Shown in pieces: positions 23,581 through 35,850 of a DNA stretch of 64,000 nucleotides. This DNA comes from Hippophae tibetana (Eukaryota; Streptophyta; Magnoliopsida; Rosales; Elaeagnaceae). Position 1 is the first letter of the stretch. Each line of letters opens with the position of its first letter. Under the pieces are notes generated by a model. It had not been told where the DNA came from, searched no databases, and worked only from the letters and a program-made list of their open reading frames with translations. Location: contig CM072811.1 in the NCBI GenBank assembly GCA_037013495.1, positions 40,191,452-40,255,451 on the forward strand. Direction: 5' to 3'. Made by a program: the position numbers and the translations under genes.

Positions 23581-25492
23581 CCAACAGCTTACTTTACGTC
23601 ACAACTACAAACGAAGAACCGGTCTTTAGGTGGTTTTAAATCACTTGCTATAGCCGGTAAAGGAAATGTAATTACCGATAGGTCGGGAAACAGAGCCAAT
23701 GATATAAGAACTGGGGTTTAAGCAACGGAAGGTTGGTTTTCAGAGGGTTTTGGCGTTCAGAAGGAGAGAGAAAGAAAATAGATTTGAGTTTCGTTAGTGA
23801 GATTAAATTTGAAATCAAATTCCCACCTTTTCCTTCGAAAATGGGATATAACTGAGGGAAACTGCGGTGTGAATTCAGAAAGGAAATTACAATATTCTTT
23901 TTTTTAATTCTCAGACAATTCTCCGATCTTACATTCTCCTGAAAATCCTCTATATTCTGTTTTCTCGTCGTAAAGATTTGAAACTTTGAAGGAAAATTTT
24001 GCAAAAGAGGTGAGCATATCGTGATTTTGTGGATCATGCTTCACGAATTTTGAAAAGCTTACGTTTTTTTAATGATTTTTGTCGTTGTGATGATGTATGT
24101 CCCCAAACGTGTGTTTGGTTTCTGAGAAACCGGATGAAAGTGGAAGAAAAAAGATATAATTTTTATGTGAAATTCATCCTGGAAACGTGTACATGCCTTG
24201 AAATTTGCATCTTCCTTCGGAAGGCTTCAAATTATGAAACGGGCAGTTATTTTTGGTCCATTGGTTTTTCCTTTTTTTTTATTATTCCTGTTTATCCTTG
24301 CCTCCATTCGTTGATTCGTTTTGCATACGAAATTCAGTCTTTGATGGATCGATCCATGATCGAGGGGTAACTTATGATTGATTCAGAATTCATTTATAAA
24401 GTTTTGACCTTTTGGTTTAAAGCTCTATGAAATGAAATGATCTGTATCTCTCTCTGTAGTGTTTCGTTTCTGATCGCCTCACTTTATGATGAAATCCTCA
24501 GGGTTCTTTGCTGAGGGGGGTTTAAGATCTCACAAATTGAAAATTTCTGAATAATTCTCTCATGACTATGTTCTCCAATTGTGCCCAATTTTCCTCTTTT
24601 ATGTCTAAAATGATTGCACAGATCCATTTTTTTTCGTTTCACTCTGTATTTGAGGATTTTGTTATGGTTTAAGGTTTTCTTTGATTTCCCTTTTCCTTTT
24701 TTTCTGACTCTTATTTCTTTCGAACAATAACACTTTTTTATATTCCCAACTAGTATTCATAAAGTCATAAACTTGGTTTGTTCCTTCATGTTTTCTTTTT
24801 TTTCTTCCCTGATGTAAACTACCATTGATCTGCTTAATATTCAGTATTTAATCCGATTTTCTTAATTGTTGTCTTAAAGCATTAACGGAGCTTTCTGCCG
24901 TTCATTAGTTTTTCCTCCATGCTAGATTTGACTGGACTTGGGTAATTGAGTTGCTCTGTTTACGTGTTTTCAGATCACGTTGATCCGATAAAAGTTACGA
25001 ACTTGAGCGTTGGTTTCAATTTCTTTGTCGTTTTATCTCTATTTAAATCAATATCGTTTCTGGGTAAATCTTCTTCATTATAATTCGTTAATTAAAAATC
25101 ACTAATATTAATTTAGAACGTAATGCTTTGGGGCCAAAGGCAGTGCCTTCTTTGCTCCAAGTTGGTGTTTATTGGAGGATTTGTTTATTTTATACTTACT
25201 CGTGGGTTTTTTTAGCCTCGCAATCTAAACTACCAAATATAATTTGTATCTTCATGTTTTCTGGTGCTGTGCTTGGTTTTGTGGCTGTGAATTTTGTTGA
25301 ACTTTTAATTAAAAAATTTCTTATTGATTCCTATGTTCATCTGTTTTCAGGGTCTAAAATTTGATTGTTTTCAGGGTCTAATATTTGATTGTATGTGATA
25401 AGTGGCGACTCAGAAATTGCCAGTTATTGAAAAATTAGTAACAAAGTCGATTTTCTGCGTTTGATGCATCTTTGTGGTATGATTTCCAAGAA
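23581..25492 (+). promoter_or_regulatory. Promoter and probable 5' leader of the telomere-binding-protein gene
   Basis: GC content rises at about 23580, where DNA changes from AT-rich intergenic to a CT/AG-rich leader-like stretch, suggesting the transcription start region at about 23600-23800. A good splice donor (GAG|GTGAGC) lies at 24009/24010. Two candidate acceptors, both TGTTTTCAG or TTGTTTTCAG followed by GGTCTA, lie at 25350 and 25374. A leader intron of about 1.34 kb is therefore likely, with leader exons at about 237xx-24009 and 25351 (or 25375) to 25492. No TATA box could be singled out. Transcript data would be needed to fix the start. Confidence 0.5.
25343..25390 (+). repeat. Tandem 24-bp duplication carrying two splice acceptors
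   Basis: Two adjacent 24-base copies (25343-25366 and 25367-25390) differ at one position (AAAATT versus AATATT). Each contains GTTTTCAG, a good plant 3' splice site, so two equivalent acceptors lie 24 bases apart in the 5' leader. Confidence 0.85.
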
Positions 25493-28400
25493 ATGGTGTT
25501 GCAGAAGAGATTAGACTATGGATTCAATGGTTATCAGGTGCCTCCTACACCTCGAGCTGCCAGATCAGCCAGGGTAATTATATTACGCCATTTATGACAA
25601 CCAGACTGTAATTTGTATTTACTTTTGGTTTTTATCTAATTGATCCTTGATTTTTTCTATTCTTGTTTGATTTTGTATTTAACTTTTAGAGGAGGGGCAC
25701 GGTTAGAGAAAGAGTTGATGAAACCCAAATCTGTGCATTTGACTTATTGGCCACCGTAGCTGGTGATTTATTGCTCAAGAATGAAGGTTCTCCATCTTCT
25801 AGTAATGCATCTAGCGAGAAAGATCAGTGTGCAATTGTTGATCCAGATTGTAAGGAAGGAAATAAGGCAATGAAGATAGAACTATGTGATGGTGAGAACC
25901 TCTGTTCTAAGGAGTCTTTCACTCCTCAAAATGAGAAGACGACTCCTCAAGATGATGATTCTTCGGGATTTACTTCTGTCATAGCAAGTTCTAATTGCTC
26001 GGAGAGTTTAGTTGTAGGTAAGTGTGGCAGTGGTAAGATTAAGGATGAGATGGCTTCTGTTTGCAAAGTAGATGTAGGTTCCTCTGAATATACAGAGTCT
26101 GGCAATTATAAATTAGACAATCAAGCTAAAAGATCAATTACAGAAGAGTCACATAGTTTCGAGAAGGTACTAACTGGCACTGAAGCTGATATGTGCAGTT
26201 CGGAGGATCCTGTGGTATGTGATGCGGAGCTCCCTGCACTGGTCAGTTCAGGTATTAGTGCCAAGGTGCCAATTTGTGACGATAGTTCCCCTCAGACTTC
26301 TTTTCCCACAACCCGGGATGATGTAAAAGTAGTTAGTAGAGATGATGACGAAAACTCCTCTGGGCTTACTCACCCTAGTACTGTAACTAAGGACTTTAAG
26401 TCAGTTCCACGTATTGGAGACAGAAGAATAAGAAAAATATTGGCTTCTAAACATTGGAAAGGAGCTCCAAAATATAAGGATGAGACATATTTGAATAATG
26501 GTAAGTGGTTGGTTGGTATTATATGTACTGTGGAATTTACTTTATTCTCATGTATTCATAACTGAGTGTGTCTTTTGTTCTTCTCAGATAAGGATAGTAA
26601 ACCAAATTATCATAATAGGAAGGATTCTAACAAACGCCAAAGGTCTCAGATGAACATTCCATTTAAAAAGAGGAAACTGTATTATCGCAGTTTAGTTTCC
26701 AAGTCTGATGGATGCATTAATGGTGAGGACTATCATGAGTCTCGTGAGAAAGGCATTGGTCATGCTTCTGGTTCGTGTACAAAGTTTCCAGGTTGGTTTA
26801 TAAGCTGATCTCTCTTGCCTTCTTTGATTCAATACCATTTTAATGTTTGAGATATGTTGCTCTTCAGTTCACTTTAGTGATTTGTCATCATTATGCAGGA
26901 ACTGGAGAATCATGCTCGATAGCTGGTCAAAATGCATTCCAATCCAGGGATTCTCACGGTATGAGAACCTTTGATGGAATGATAGATATGCACTCTTTTG
27001 ACTAGATTGGTGTACATGATGATTTCTTTTCCTTTTACTCAGTGAAGCTGCGTATCAAGTCTTTCAGGGTGCCGGAGCTTTTTATTGAGATTCCAGAGAC
27101 AGCTACTGTTGGTTCATTGAAGGTATGATGTCTGATATTTTGCCAGAAGAAAAAAAATATTCAATTTATGTATTTTTTGAGTGAAAAAGGTATATTATCA
27201 TGAATATTTTGCGTACCATGCCTTTCAACTGTTGCTTAGATGGTATTTTATTTATTTGTCAATTAACATTGTTATGAGTACTAGCTATTGGAATATTTAC
27301 TATTAGTAGGTCTTTCCTGCTGGACACATGGTCCTTGTCGATTTTTCTGATCATGTTTGATCATGCTATAGAGGGCGGTTATGGAGGCAATGACAACAAT
27401 ACTTGGAGGGAGATTACGGGTAGGTGTACTTCTTCAGGGAAAGAAAGTCAGAGATGACAAAAAGACTCTCCAGCAAACTGGAATTTGTAATGAAAATCAG
27501 GTTGATTCTTTGGGATTTTCCTTGGAGCCTAATCCGTCAAAAAATGCACCACCTTTATGCCCCAGAGATTCTCCTCATATGCTTGATGGAAGTGCAGCTC
27601 AACATTCAGAAAGGTACTTGTAATGCATTCATCCCCCCCTTTATTATATCTGATTTATTACCACATGCGCATTGTTTTCTTCATTTTTTGCATCTCATCA
27701 TTTAATGCAAGAGTTGATTACCGATATATATCATGCGTTATTTGATATTATATGACTGCCTTAAGAATTTTACCAGACAGTCTAGTCTGATACCGAGCTT
27801 ATATTTTGTGCTCTATTACCAGGAATCCAAGCGTAGTTCATCAGGGCACTTCTGATGTTGCCTCAAAAGAACCTCACATTGCAAATTTAGAGAGTTTTAT
27901 TGAAAGTGATCATGATTCAGCACCCTCTTCGATTGACACATCCATGGAGAAAAGTACATCAGACTCTAAAGCAATAGTTCCAGTGCAAGCAATGAATGTG
28001 GAGGCCTTAGCTATGGTTCCAACGCACCGGAAATCTAAAAGATCTGAGATGGCACAGCGTAGAATTCGTCGTCCCTTTTCAGTTGCTGAAGTGGAAGCAC
28101 TTGTTCAAGCAGTGGAAAAACTGGGAACTGGAAGGTATTATATTAATACATAACCAAAAGCTATGATTATGACTTGCTGAGTAATATTTTGTCTCTGTTA
28201 TGAAATGCAAAGTTCTTTGATCTTGTGCCTTGTATTACCTTGAAAAAGAAAGTGCTACGAAATAATGGGCGAACTTTTTTTATTTGTAGATTTAATGGCA
28301 TTTTCTGTATGAATATTTACAATTGCAGGTGGCGTGATGTTAAACTACGAGTTTTTGATAATGCTAAACATCGGACATATGTAGATTTGAAGGTGAGTAT

Positions 28401-28865
28401 TGTTTTTGCTGTATGTAAATGCTTAGTCTTTTTTTTTATTTTTAGAAATTACACTACACAGCTTACCTACATTAAGGATAGAATCACTAACTTTAGATTT
28501 GTGCACCTCACGATGAGGCTTTGGTGCCTATGTGCTTCAACAACACGGACAATACTTGTCCTGTTAAAAATGCAAATATTTACCATCTTCACATGTTCTA
28601 ATAACTATAATGCCCTCGCTTATTTTATAGCATTGATAGATTGATTAAAAGGGTGCAGGATCTGATCTGACATGGTTTTGTTTTACTAATGTGTTACTGT
28701 TTTCAGGATAAATGGAAAACATTGGTTCACACAGCAAGAATATCCCCTCAACAAAGGAGGGGAGAGCCGGTTCCACAAGAGCTCTTGGACCGAGTTCTAA
28801 ATGCCCATGCATACTGGTCCCAACAGCAAGCCAAACAACATTCAGAGACTTGGCTTCTCCTCTGA
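25493..28865 (+). CDS. TRP1: TRP1/TBP1-type telomere-repeat binding protein (9 coding exons)
   Basis: Plant double-strand telomere (TTTAGGG) binding protein, nuclear. Exons with GT-AG borders and consistent phases: 25493-25573, 25690-26500, 26588-26791, 26899-26958, 27043-27122, 27372-27613, 27823-28134, 28329-28392, 28707-28865. Total 2013 nt, 670 residues, within the usual family length. The start is fixed by the conserved family N-terminus MVLQKRLDYGFNGYQVP, continued as RRRG across the first intron and then ICAFDLLATVAG. Residues 28-300 are acidic and Ser-rich, probably disordered. Basic nuclear-localisation-type clusters lie near 310-325 and 553-575. A ubiquitin-like domain (LRIKSFRVPELFIEIPETAT..LLQGKKVRDDKKTL) covers about 386-455. 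A C-terminal Myb/telobox domain covers about 573-655: RRPFSVAEVEALVQAVEKLG, GRWRDVK, then VDLKDKWKTLVHT, the telobox recognition helix, split by the last intron. No frame damage is seen. Orthology among TRP1, TBP1 and TRFL paralogues is not resolved. Confidence 0.96.
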
Positions 28866-29240
28866 AGATGGATTACTATGTGGGGTTTAGGTCTAATTAT
28901 TCTTTTCAGTTTTCATTTTGTACCTTTGTTTATGATTGTAAAAATTATGACAAGAATAGCAAAATCCGAAGAAAATTATGTAATACTTTGTTGCTCTTGC
29001 CCGCCGGTTGTTCTTTTCCTTGCATGGAGAGGTTGACGGTGACTTGTAAATGGTTGAACACAATAAGAGCTTCAGCTTGCTTGACGGAGTTCATTTTCAT
29101 ATCATTGTCAAGATGTTTATTATGTAGTAGTGTTAAAAGTGTTAACAATTTTATTTATCAATTTTAACATATTTGAAATGGTTGTTCGTTGTGGTGGTTT
29201 ACGTTAAACAAATCAACACTGGAGAAAATAAACGATGACA
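28866..29240 (+). other. 3' untranslated region and flank of the telomere-binding-protein gene
   Basis: After the TGA the sequence stays mixed in composition to about 29170, consistent with a 3' UTR of roughly 300 bases. No single canonical AATAAA stands out, so the poly(A) site is not fixed. It ends at the 9-bp direct repeat that flanks the next element. Confidence 0.5.
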
Positions 29241-30737
29241 TAGGGGTGAGCAAAATATCCGATCAATCTGAAAAATCTGATAAAAATGAGTGGTTTTAAT
29301 CCGAAGTCGGATTGGATTTGGATTGGATTTTATCAATCCGCTTGGATTTGGATTCAGATTAGAAATATTTAAATTCGTATAATCCGATCCGATTCGATAT
29401 ATTTAATATATTATTTAAATATATATATATAATAATTAATAAATCTAATTATTATTCTAACCTAACCTAACCTTAGTCGTATATTGATTCTAACCTAATC
29501 TATTTTCCCAACTGTCTTCCTGCCTCTATCTCTCTTTCTCCCTCCATTGCTAGTTTCAGACTTGAAGGATTCTCTGCTTCTCTGCTACTGCTACTCTCTG
29601 TTTTTCTACTGCTGCTGCTTGTGATTCTCTCCTTCGCTGCTGCTTGTGATTCTCTCCTTCGCTGTTGCTCCTCCTTCTCTGCTTCTCTGCTCGCTGCCGT
29701 TGATGCTACTGCTCACTGTTGCTGCTCCCTGCTCGCTGCCGTTGACGCCGCTGTTCCCTGCTCGCTGTCGATGCTCGTTGCTGTTCGTTGTTCTTCATCA
29801 TAGTACAAACAGAAGGTTGTATTTGTTTGAATTTTTTTCTTTTCCTGAATTTTGATTTCAGATATAATATTCAAATGCTCTGTTTTGACTGCTATTGATA
29901 GTTATTATTTTTGTTTCAAATGGATGTGTGAAGCAATAAGTTATCTAGAACATATTGTGTGATTTACTGTTTTCTTATAATAATTTTCAAGAGCTATGTG
30001 ATGAAATTACGAGTCTAAGTGAAAATGTGATCGTGTTGGGAGATGTGTTTTAGATGAATTTTTTTATGATTTCGTGTAAATTTTCTATATCTAGGCACAC
30101 CAAATTGTCAAAGGCGATTTGTCCTGAGTTTTTTCCCAAAAACATTGTTTTTCATGCTTTAATTGAGTTATAAAAAATTTTAAATTACTTTTAAAATATT
30201 GAAGTCTATCGTAGCTTGGTGGAACAAATGTGAACATTGTAATATATCGTAGTTATTTATATAATTATAAAAACCAATATCATACAACATTGTTTTATAA
30301 ATGATGCATGTTAATTGAACATTTCATTCGTATTATTAAATTTTTAGTTATATTATATATAAATGATGCAAATCAGATTGATATTTCATAATTTGTTTAT
30401 TTATGTAATTTTTTTAATAGATTTAAATTAAAATTTTGACCATATCAATCGGATTGGAATTTAAAGCGGATTCGAATTGATTTAAAATTAGTGGATTCAG
30501 ATTTGTTCGGATTGACATGTATAACAAATTGGATTCATATTGATATTTAAAGCGGATTCAGATTGAATAATTTTCAGATTGAATTCAGATTGACTTAAAA
30601 TTAATATTTTTAGATTTATTCGGATTGACATGTATATCAGATTAAATTCAGATTGAATAATTCATAATTTACTTAGTATCGATCAGATTTGAATTGACCT
30701 AAAACTTGTAGTTTCGAATCGATGCTAACCCAATAAT
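29241..30737. mobile_element. Non-autonomous hAT-like element
   Basis: The left edge reads TAGGGGTGAGCA, a typical hAT-type start; the right edge, reverse-complemented, reads TTATTGGGTTAGCA, a loose match. The nine bases ACGATGACA flank both sides (29232-29240 and 30738-30746); 8-bp duplications are usual for hAT elements. Subterminal motifs are dense: GGATTTGGATTGG and ATCCGATCC at the left, (A/G)GATTCAGATTGA repeats at 30450-30660. The interior has a CT/GCTG-rich stretch at 29510-29800 with short tandem duplications (GCTTGTGATTCTCTCCTTCGCTG twice near 29618-29665). No transposase frame is seen. It sits about 375 bp downstream of the telomere-binding-protein stop codon. Confidence 0.65.
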
Positions 30738-30746
30738 ACGATGACA

Positions 30747-31992
30747 TATATATAAACATCTGTTTTCTTTCATGATTTGACATATGCCACTTCATCAAAT
30801 TTCTCGATTACGAGTGCTATTGTAATATTACTCTATTAGAGAGGCACGTGCCTGCATATGTACGTCAGAAAATAAGAAAGTAACTTGGATCCTTGAGAAA
30901 TTTGAAGGTTTTCGTCACAGCAATTACAAATATAACAATTATATCAAAATTGATAAAGATAATTTTTAATTACATATAATTACATGAATTTAGTTATTTT
31001 TATTAATAATATTATATTATATTAGTTATAATTTATATCAACTTTGTTCAAAGATGATGATATTACTATAATAATTTTCATTATAATTATCACAATAAAA
31101 ATACATAAAATATTTATCTTATCTTTAGGATCAATTAAATCTTAGTATCATTATTATTAGATAATTGTAATTAATTAAATATTTTTATGACAATAACATT
31201 TAATTAAAAATGTATACATTAGTATCATTGTTTTATGATAATAAATTTATGGTATATTTAGTGTACTGAATATGTTAAATATAATTATATTGAACTAAAT
31301 TGTACTTGTAATTAATCTATATAGTATTTGATAATAAGCTGACTAATGTATTCAGATAAAATTAATTATAAATATTTTTTATTATAAAATTTATTTAAAT
31401 TCATATTTAATCTATTTTTATATTTTTATTACATTTATATTTTTTTAATTTGAGATGAAATAAAACAATAGATAATTTTATAATTAAAAATTCAAATAGA
31501 TTAATTTAAGTGTCTAGTACGACTTAGAGTCACATCCCTAATCATACTAAATTTCTAAATAACTATACTATTTTATACTATAATGTTTGATTTCACAGTT
31601 ATATAATTAAGATCTTTAATACTGTGTAACAAACATATCATTAATCTCTCATTTCTTTAAAAGATACACCTAAGTTCAATTTTACTCTATAAAAAAACTA
31701 AGATTGATAAAATAGTTATTTTTCTTGCCTATTAAAAACATAATTATATTTGCTACACATTTACATAGTTATGTACCTATACCACTTATATGGTTTCATA
31801 TGGTAGAATTATTTAGAAAAAAATCACTCATTATTTTTTAAGATAATTATGCCATTTGTCATAATATAAGTGGTGTGTTATAAAAATATTTGTAAATTTT
31901 TGTGTACTTAAATGAATATTTTTATAAAATAAGAGGCTTAGAATATACCACATATGAATAAAGGAATTGAAATGTATCATTCTTTATGAAGA
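30747..31992. other. AT-rich intergenic DNA
   Basis: No gene and no clear element boundary; mostly A/T runs. Confidence 0.6.
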
Positions 31993-32345
31993 AAGGGTGA
32001 TGGAAATAATAATATAATCATTTAAATTATTAGTATTTATCTGATTAGGTTTATTATAATTTTATTATTAAGATTGCATTTATCCTTATTTAAATTTTAA
32101 TTAGGGTTAAAGTTTAAACATATTGTCTTATTTAGAATAAACACTCGTAAATAAGTATGTTAGAGTTGTATTCAATCATAATGGAATATTGAATTGAATA
32201 TTTTTTTCCCAATTGTTCAGTTTCTTTCATAATTTCTAATTTCTATTTGTATACTCCCTGACCTTAAATTAGTCTGGAATCACTTCACCTTTTGTCTATT
32301 TCTCTCTCTATCCGCTACAATTCCACGTAAAATTGGTATTAGAGA
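31993..32345 (+). mobile_element. LTR-like fragment with decayed primer site
   Basis: The block from about 31993 (TGGAAATAATAATATAATCATT...ATTTAAATTATTAG) matches 51672-51755 at roughly three of four positions, so it is a repeat family. At the right end, CAATTCCACG is followed by TTGGTATTAGAGA at about 32332-32345, close to the initiator tRNA-Met primer site TGGTATCAGAGC with C-to-T changes. A purine tract AAAGAAAGGGTGA precedes the left edge. Best read as an old copia-type LTR; no coding region is attached. Confidence 0.4.
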
Positions 32346-33138
32346 AATTAAATTTTATTTTCTTAAACAAAATCATATAAACTTTCGATGAAAAAATTGA
32401 AATTAGTTTTAATAAAAAAATCATATCAAGAGTTTTATATTGCAAAGCCACAACTGCCATCCCAAGTTTTCCAACACACCACCACATCTTACATCGACCA
32501 TTGAGCACGCTTAAAATTATTACCTTTTATAAAGAAGAAAAATAAACCAAAAAAAATATTTCATAAAATAATGGAAAAAAATGATATCAAAGAATTGATG
32601 AAAGAATAATAAATTTTAACAATAATTAAAATAATAAATGATCATTATTGTATGTCTTGTTGTAATCTATATTTATGTGTTCTCTTTTCATTATGGGTGG
32701 AAATTTCAACCGTAAATAACTGAAACCGTGTTTATCTATTAAAATTTGATGTTTTTTTCTTGAAAATAATCATAATTGATAAGGTAATTAAAATTGTAAT
32801 TAACTAAAATTGAAAATTGTAATATCAAAACTGTAATTAACTAAAATCAAACATATATTAATATTATATATATAATTATATAGAAAGATACAATTTTAAT
32901 AACAAAACACACAATACTTTGTATAATTAGATTAAATTTTATTTATTCTTATATTATTTTTTTATTTTACTTAAAAATATGTGCTAAATAGTTAAAAATG
33001 AAATTAATGTCAATATTCTAAATAACATAGAAAAGTAAGAATTAGGTTAACATTTAATTTTTTAAAACTAAATATATTTTTGAATAAATGTTAAAAAATA
33101 AGAAACATGGTTAAATCGTGGGGAAACTACTAACGGTT
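32346..33138. other. AT-rich intergenic DNA
   Basis: Nothing supported as a gene; ends at the integrase remnant of the next element. Confidence 0.55.
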
Positions 33139-33972
33139 CATATTGTTGTTGTAGATTATGTATCCAAGTGGGTATAAATTATACCCATTAAAACCAATAA
33201 TGCAAATTTTGTTATGAAATTCATTAAGGATTCAATATTTAGCAGAATTGGGACGTCTAGAGTAATAATAAGTGATGGAGATTGCCATTTTTGCAATAGA
33301 CTCTTTGATAGAGTACTAAAGAAGTACAATGTTTCACACAGAATGGCAACTCTTTATCATCCTCAAACTTCCTATCAAGTGGAAGTAAGTAATAGACAAA
33401 TCAAGAGAATTTTGGAACGCACCATGTGTCCTTCAAGAAAGGACTAGGCAATCAAGTTGAATAATGCCTTATGGGCATACCACACAGTTTATAAAACATC
33501 CATTAGGATGAGCCCTTACCGATTAATCTTTGGGAAAATGTGTCATCTTTCTATTGAGCTCGAACATAAGGCTTACTAGGTAATTAAAGAGCTAAATATG
33601 GATTTAGATAAAGTAGAAGAAAAACGATTGCTCCATCTTAGTGAGTTGGAAGATATTAGGTATGAGGCCTATGGAAATTCAAAATTATACAAAGAGCATA
33701 CTAAATGCTATCATGACAATAGGCTAGTTTCTAAGTATTTTTATCTTGGAATGAAAGTTCTTTTATTTAACTCTCGTTTGAGATTATTTTCAGGAAAATT
33801 TAGAACAAGATGGGATGGACCTTACACAATTGTCTAAGTTTTTTCACATGGAGCAGTAAAGTTATTGAATCTAAAGACACAAATAACTTCAAAAATCAAT
33901 AAGCATCATGTAAAGCCTTATTTAGAAGGAGAATACAACATGGTTGACATTGATTCCATCTTGATAAATTAA
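33139..33972 (+). pseudogene. Ty3/gypsy (Athila/Tat-like) integrase C-terminal fragment
   Basis: The frame reads the end of a gypsy integrase: VVDYVSKWV, FIKDSIFSRIGTSR, IISDGDCHFCN, then LYHPQTS.QVEVSNRQIKRIL, a long tail, LFSGKFRTRWDGPYTIV, and finally KPYLEGEYNMVDIDSILIN before the stop at 33970-33972. It closely parallels the integrase of the minus-strand element at 57238-58340. Stops after PSRKD, KAY and TIV show it is dead. Everything upstream (gag to RT) is missing, and AT-rich DNA abuts at about 33139. Confidence 0.9.
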
Positions 33973-35850
33973 TCCTCAACAACATGAAGATACATCTTGT
34001 TAAGACGATAAATCAAGCGCTGGATAGGAGGCAACCCATCAATGTAAGTAATTTTTCTTTTATGCAATTTTATTTAATTAGTTTCTTTTATGTTTGTTTA
34101 TTTTATTTTAAGCATTAATATAATTAACTTTTTGAGATGTGTGTTAGAATTTACAGTATTTTGTCTGTGAGCATAATTATTTCAAGCTGATGTTGGTGGC
34201 ACCTTGTTTCCATATCAAATCATTAACACATTAAACGTATTGGTAACTTTTCTATCTCTATTCTTGCAATTTTCATTTCTGAGAACAATATAGATTCTAA
34301 GTTGGGGGTACGTATATAAAATTTAAACATTTTACACATTTTTTATTCTTAGATAATTTAATTTTCACATAATTTAATTTATTACATTTGTTTGAATTAA
34401 TTTGTTTAGTAAGTTTTAGTTTTTTTAGAGAAATTTTAATTTTTTTGACAAAAATTGATCATGTCTTATAATTAAATTTAAACAATGATTAAGTCTTTTT
34501 ACAACTATTAGATCAATTTTCAAAAACATATTATGAAGTAATGTGATGATTAATTAGTTTTTGTCATGACTTCTATTTCTTGATAATGTATGAAAATTAT
34601 ATTAAACTCAAAATCGATGTTTAGGTATCAAATAGTAGAAACTACCATTGTGAGAAATATTTTGAGCTCATTATCCTTTATTCTGAGTGATAAACATTAT
34701 TTTTTATACTCTAAACATTTTTCTTATTTCTTCAGTGCATTGAATGGCTAGATTTTTACATCTTCATGAAGTGTTATATATTTATTTTTCATTTGCTTAG
34801 ATTAAATGATTTAAGTAGAAATTGATAGTATATGTCTTTCTTCATTCATGCATGACTTCTATTAAAAAAAGATATATCTAAAGTTACCTAAATAAATATA
34901 AACAAAAAAGCCAACTATTAACCACTCATCTTATCATATAAAAAATGTACAATATGTACATGGGTCCCCTCTCTAAAAATGAATTCTCTTATAAAAAGAA
35001 TATAAAAGAAAGAAAAAATAGAAGGAAATAGAGGAAAATGAATAGTATAATCTATATATTATGATCCAAAAATCCTAAACAGTTATGAGAAATGGTTTAA
35101 TGCAAAAGAAAATATAGGAAGTAATTCCTTAAGAATTCATTACAATTTCCTACATTTTATAAAAGGCATATTACTTGATATTTTTATTTGATGAATTTGA
35201 TTGATGCATGAAAGCAATGTATAATATTTTATAAATCCTTACATTTGATTCCTTTCATGAGATCAACGGTAAAATAATATTTTGAGTCTTTCTTCTTTAT
35301 ACATATATGAACATATTAGTTCATTTCTATACATCAACTCTTTCGCACATAAATTAGTATGAGTGTTTGAATCCATAAAATTCATTGTTTTGAGAGTATT
35401 GACTTGTGAGGAATAGAGTCTAAGCGAATTCAAATTCTTGACACTAAGTTTGGGTGAAATTAAATTGATACATTTTTTAATATGAAATATGAAAATGATT
35501 TTCAACTAATTATTATAATAAATCATGAATATTTGGGAAGTTGAAATAATCTATGCTTAAGATTTTAATTATGAAATTTAAAAGAGATTATAAGCATGAG
35601 ATATTTTTGTATTTCATTTCTTAATTTAATTTATTATTTTTTGTTTTATTTTAAATTTTAATTAACTTCTTATTTTATTTATTTTATTTTGTTTTCATTT
35701 TTTGTTAATGTTTGTGGGTATCATTACTAAAAACCCTTACGAAACTTAAACTCATCCACTAGGGTAACGTAGGGGTTTAACGGCTTGTTGCATAGACTAA
35801 ATGCAACCATGTCAATCTATGAAAGTAATTTAAGTTAGTTTAATCTTTAA
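33973..35850 (+). mobile_element. Post-pol spacer of the Athila/Tat-like fragment
   Basis: Non-coding internal region downstream of integrase. It starts with the conserved post-pol motif AAGCGCTGGATAGGAGGCAACCC (about 34013-34032) and contains TTCTAAGTTGGGGGTACG near 34290. At 35700-35830 it matches, in inverse orientation, 55220-55345 of the minus-strand element (GGGTTTAACGGCTTGTTGCATA and neighbours). Similarity is lost after about 35850, just before the position where an LTR would begin. Confidence 0.65.

Noticed and set aside
23672..24037. Open frame of 121 codons on the - strand beside the telomere-binding-protein gene
   Set aside because: It overlaps the predicted promoter/leader of the + strand gene, has no recognisable motif, and its composition fits the reverse complement of a CT-rich leader.
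28712..29167. Open frame of 151 codons at the 3' end of the telomere-binding-protein gene
   Set aside because: It is an alternative frame over the last exon and 3' UTR. The frame that continues the VDLK|DKWKT telobox motif is a different one.
29621..29855. Ser/Leu/Ala-rich short open frames
   Set aside because: They arise from the CT/GCTG-rich core of the hAT-like element and overlap in two frames, which points to low-complexity sequence.
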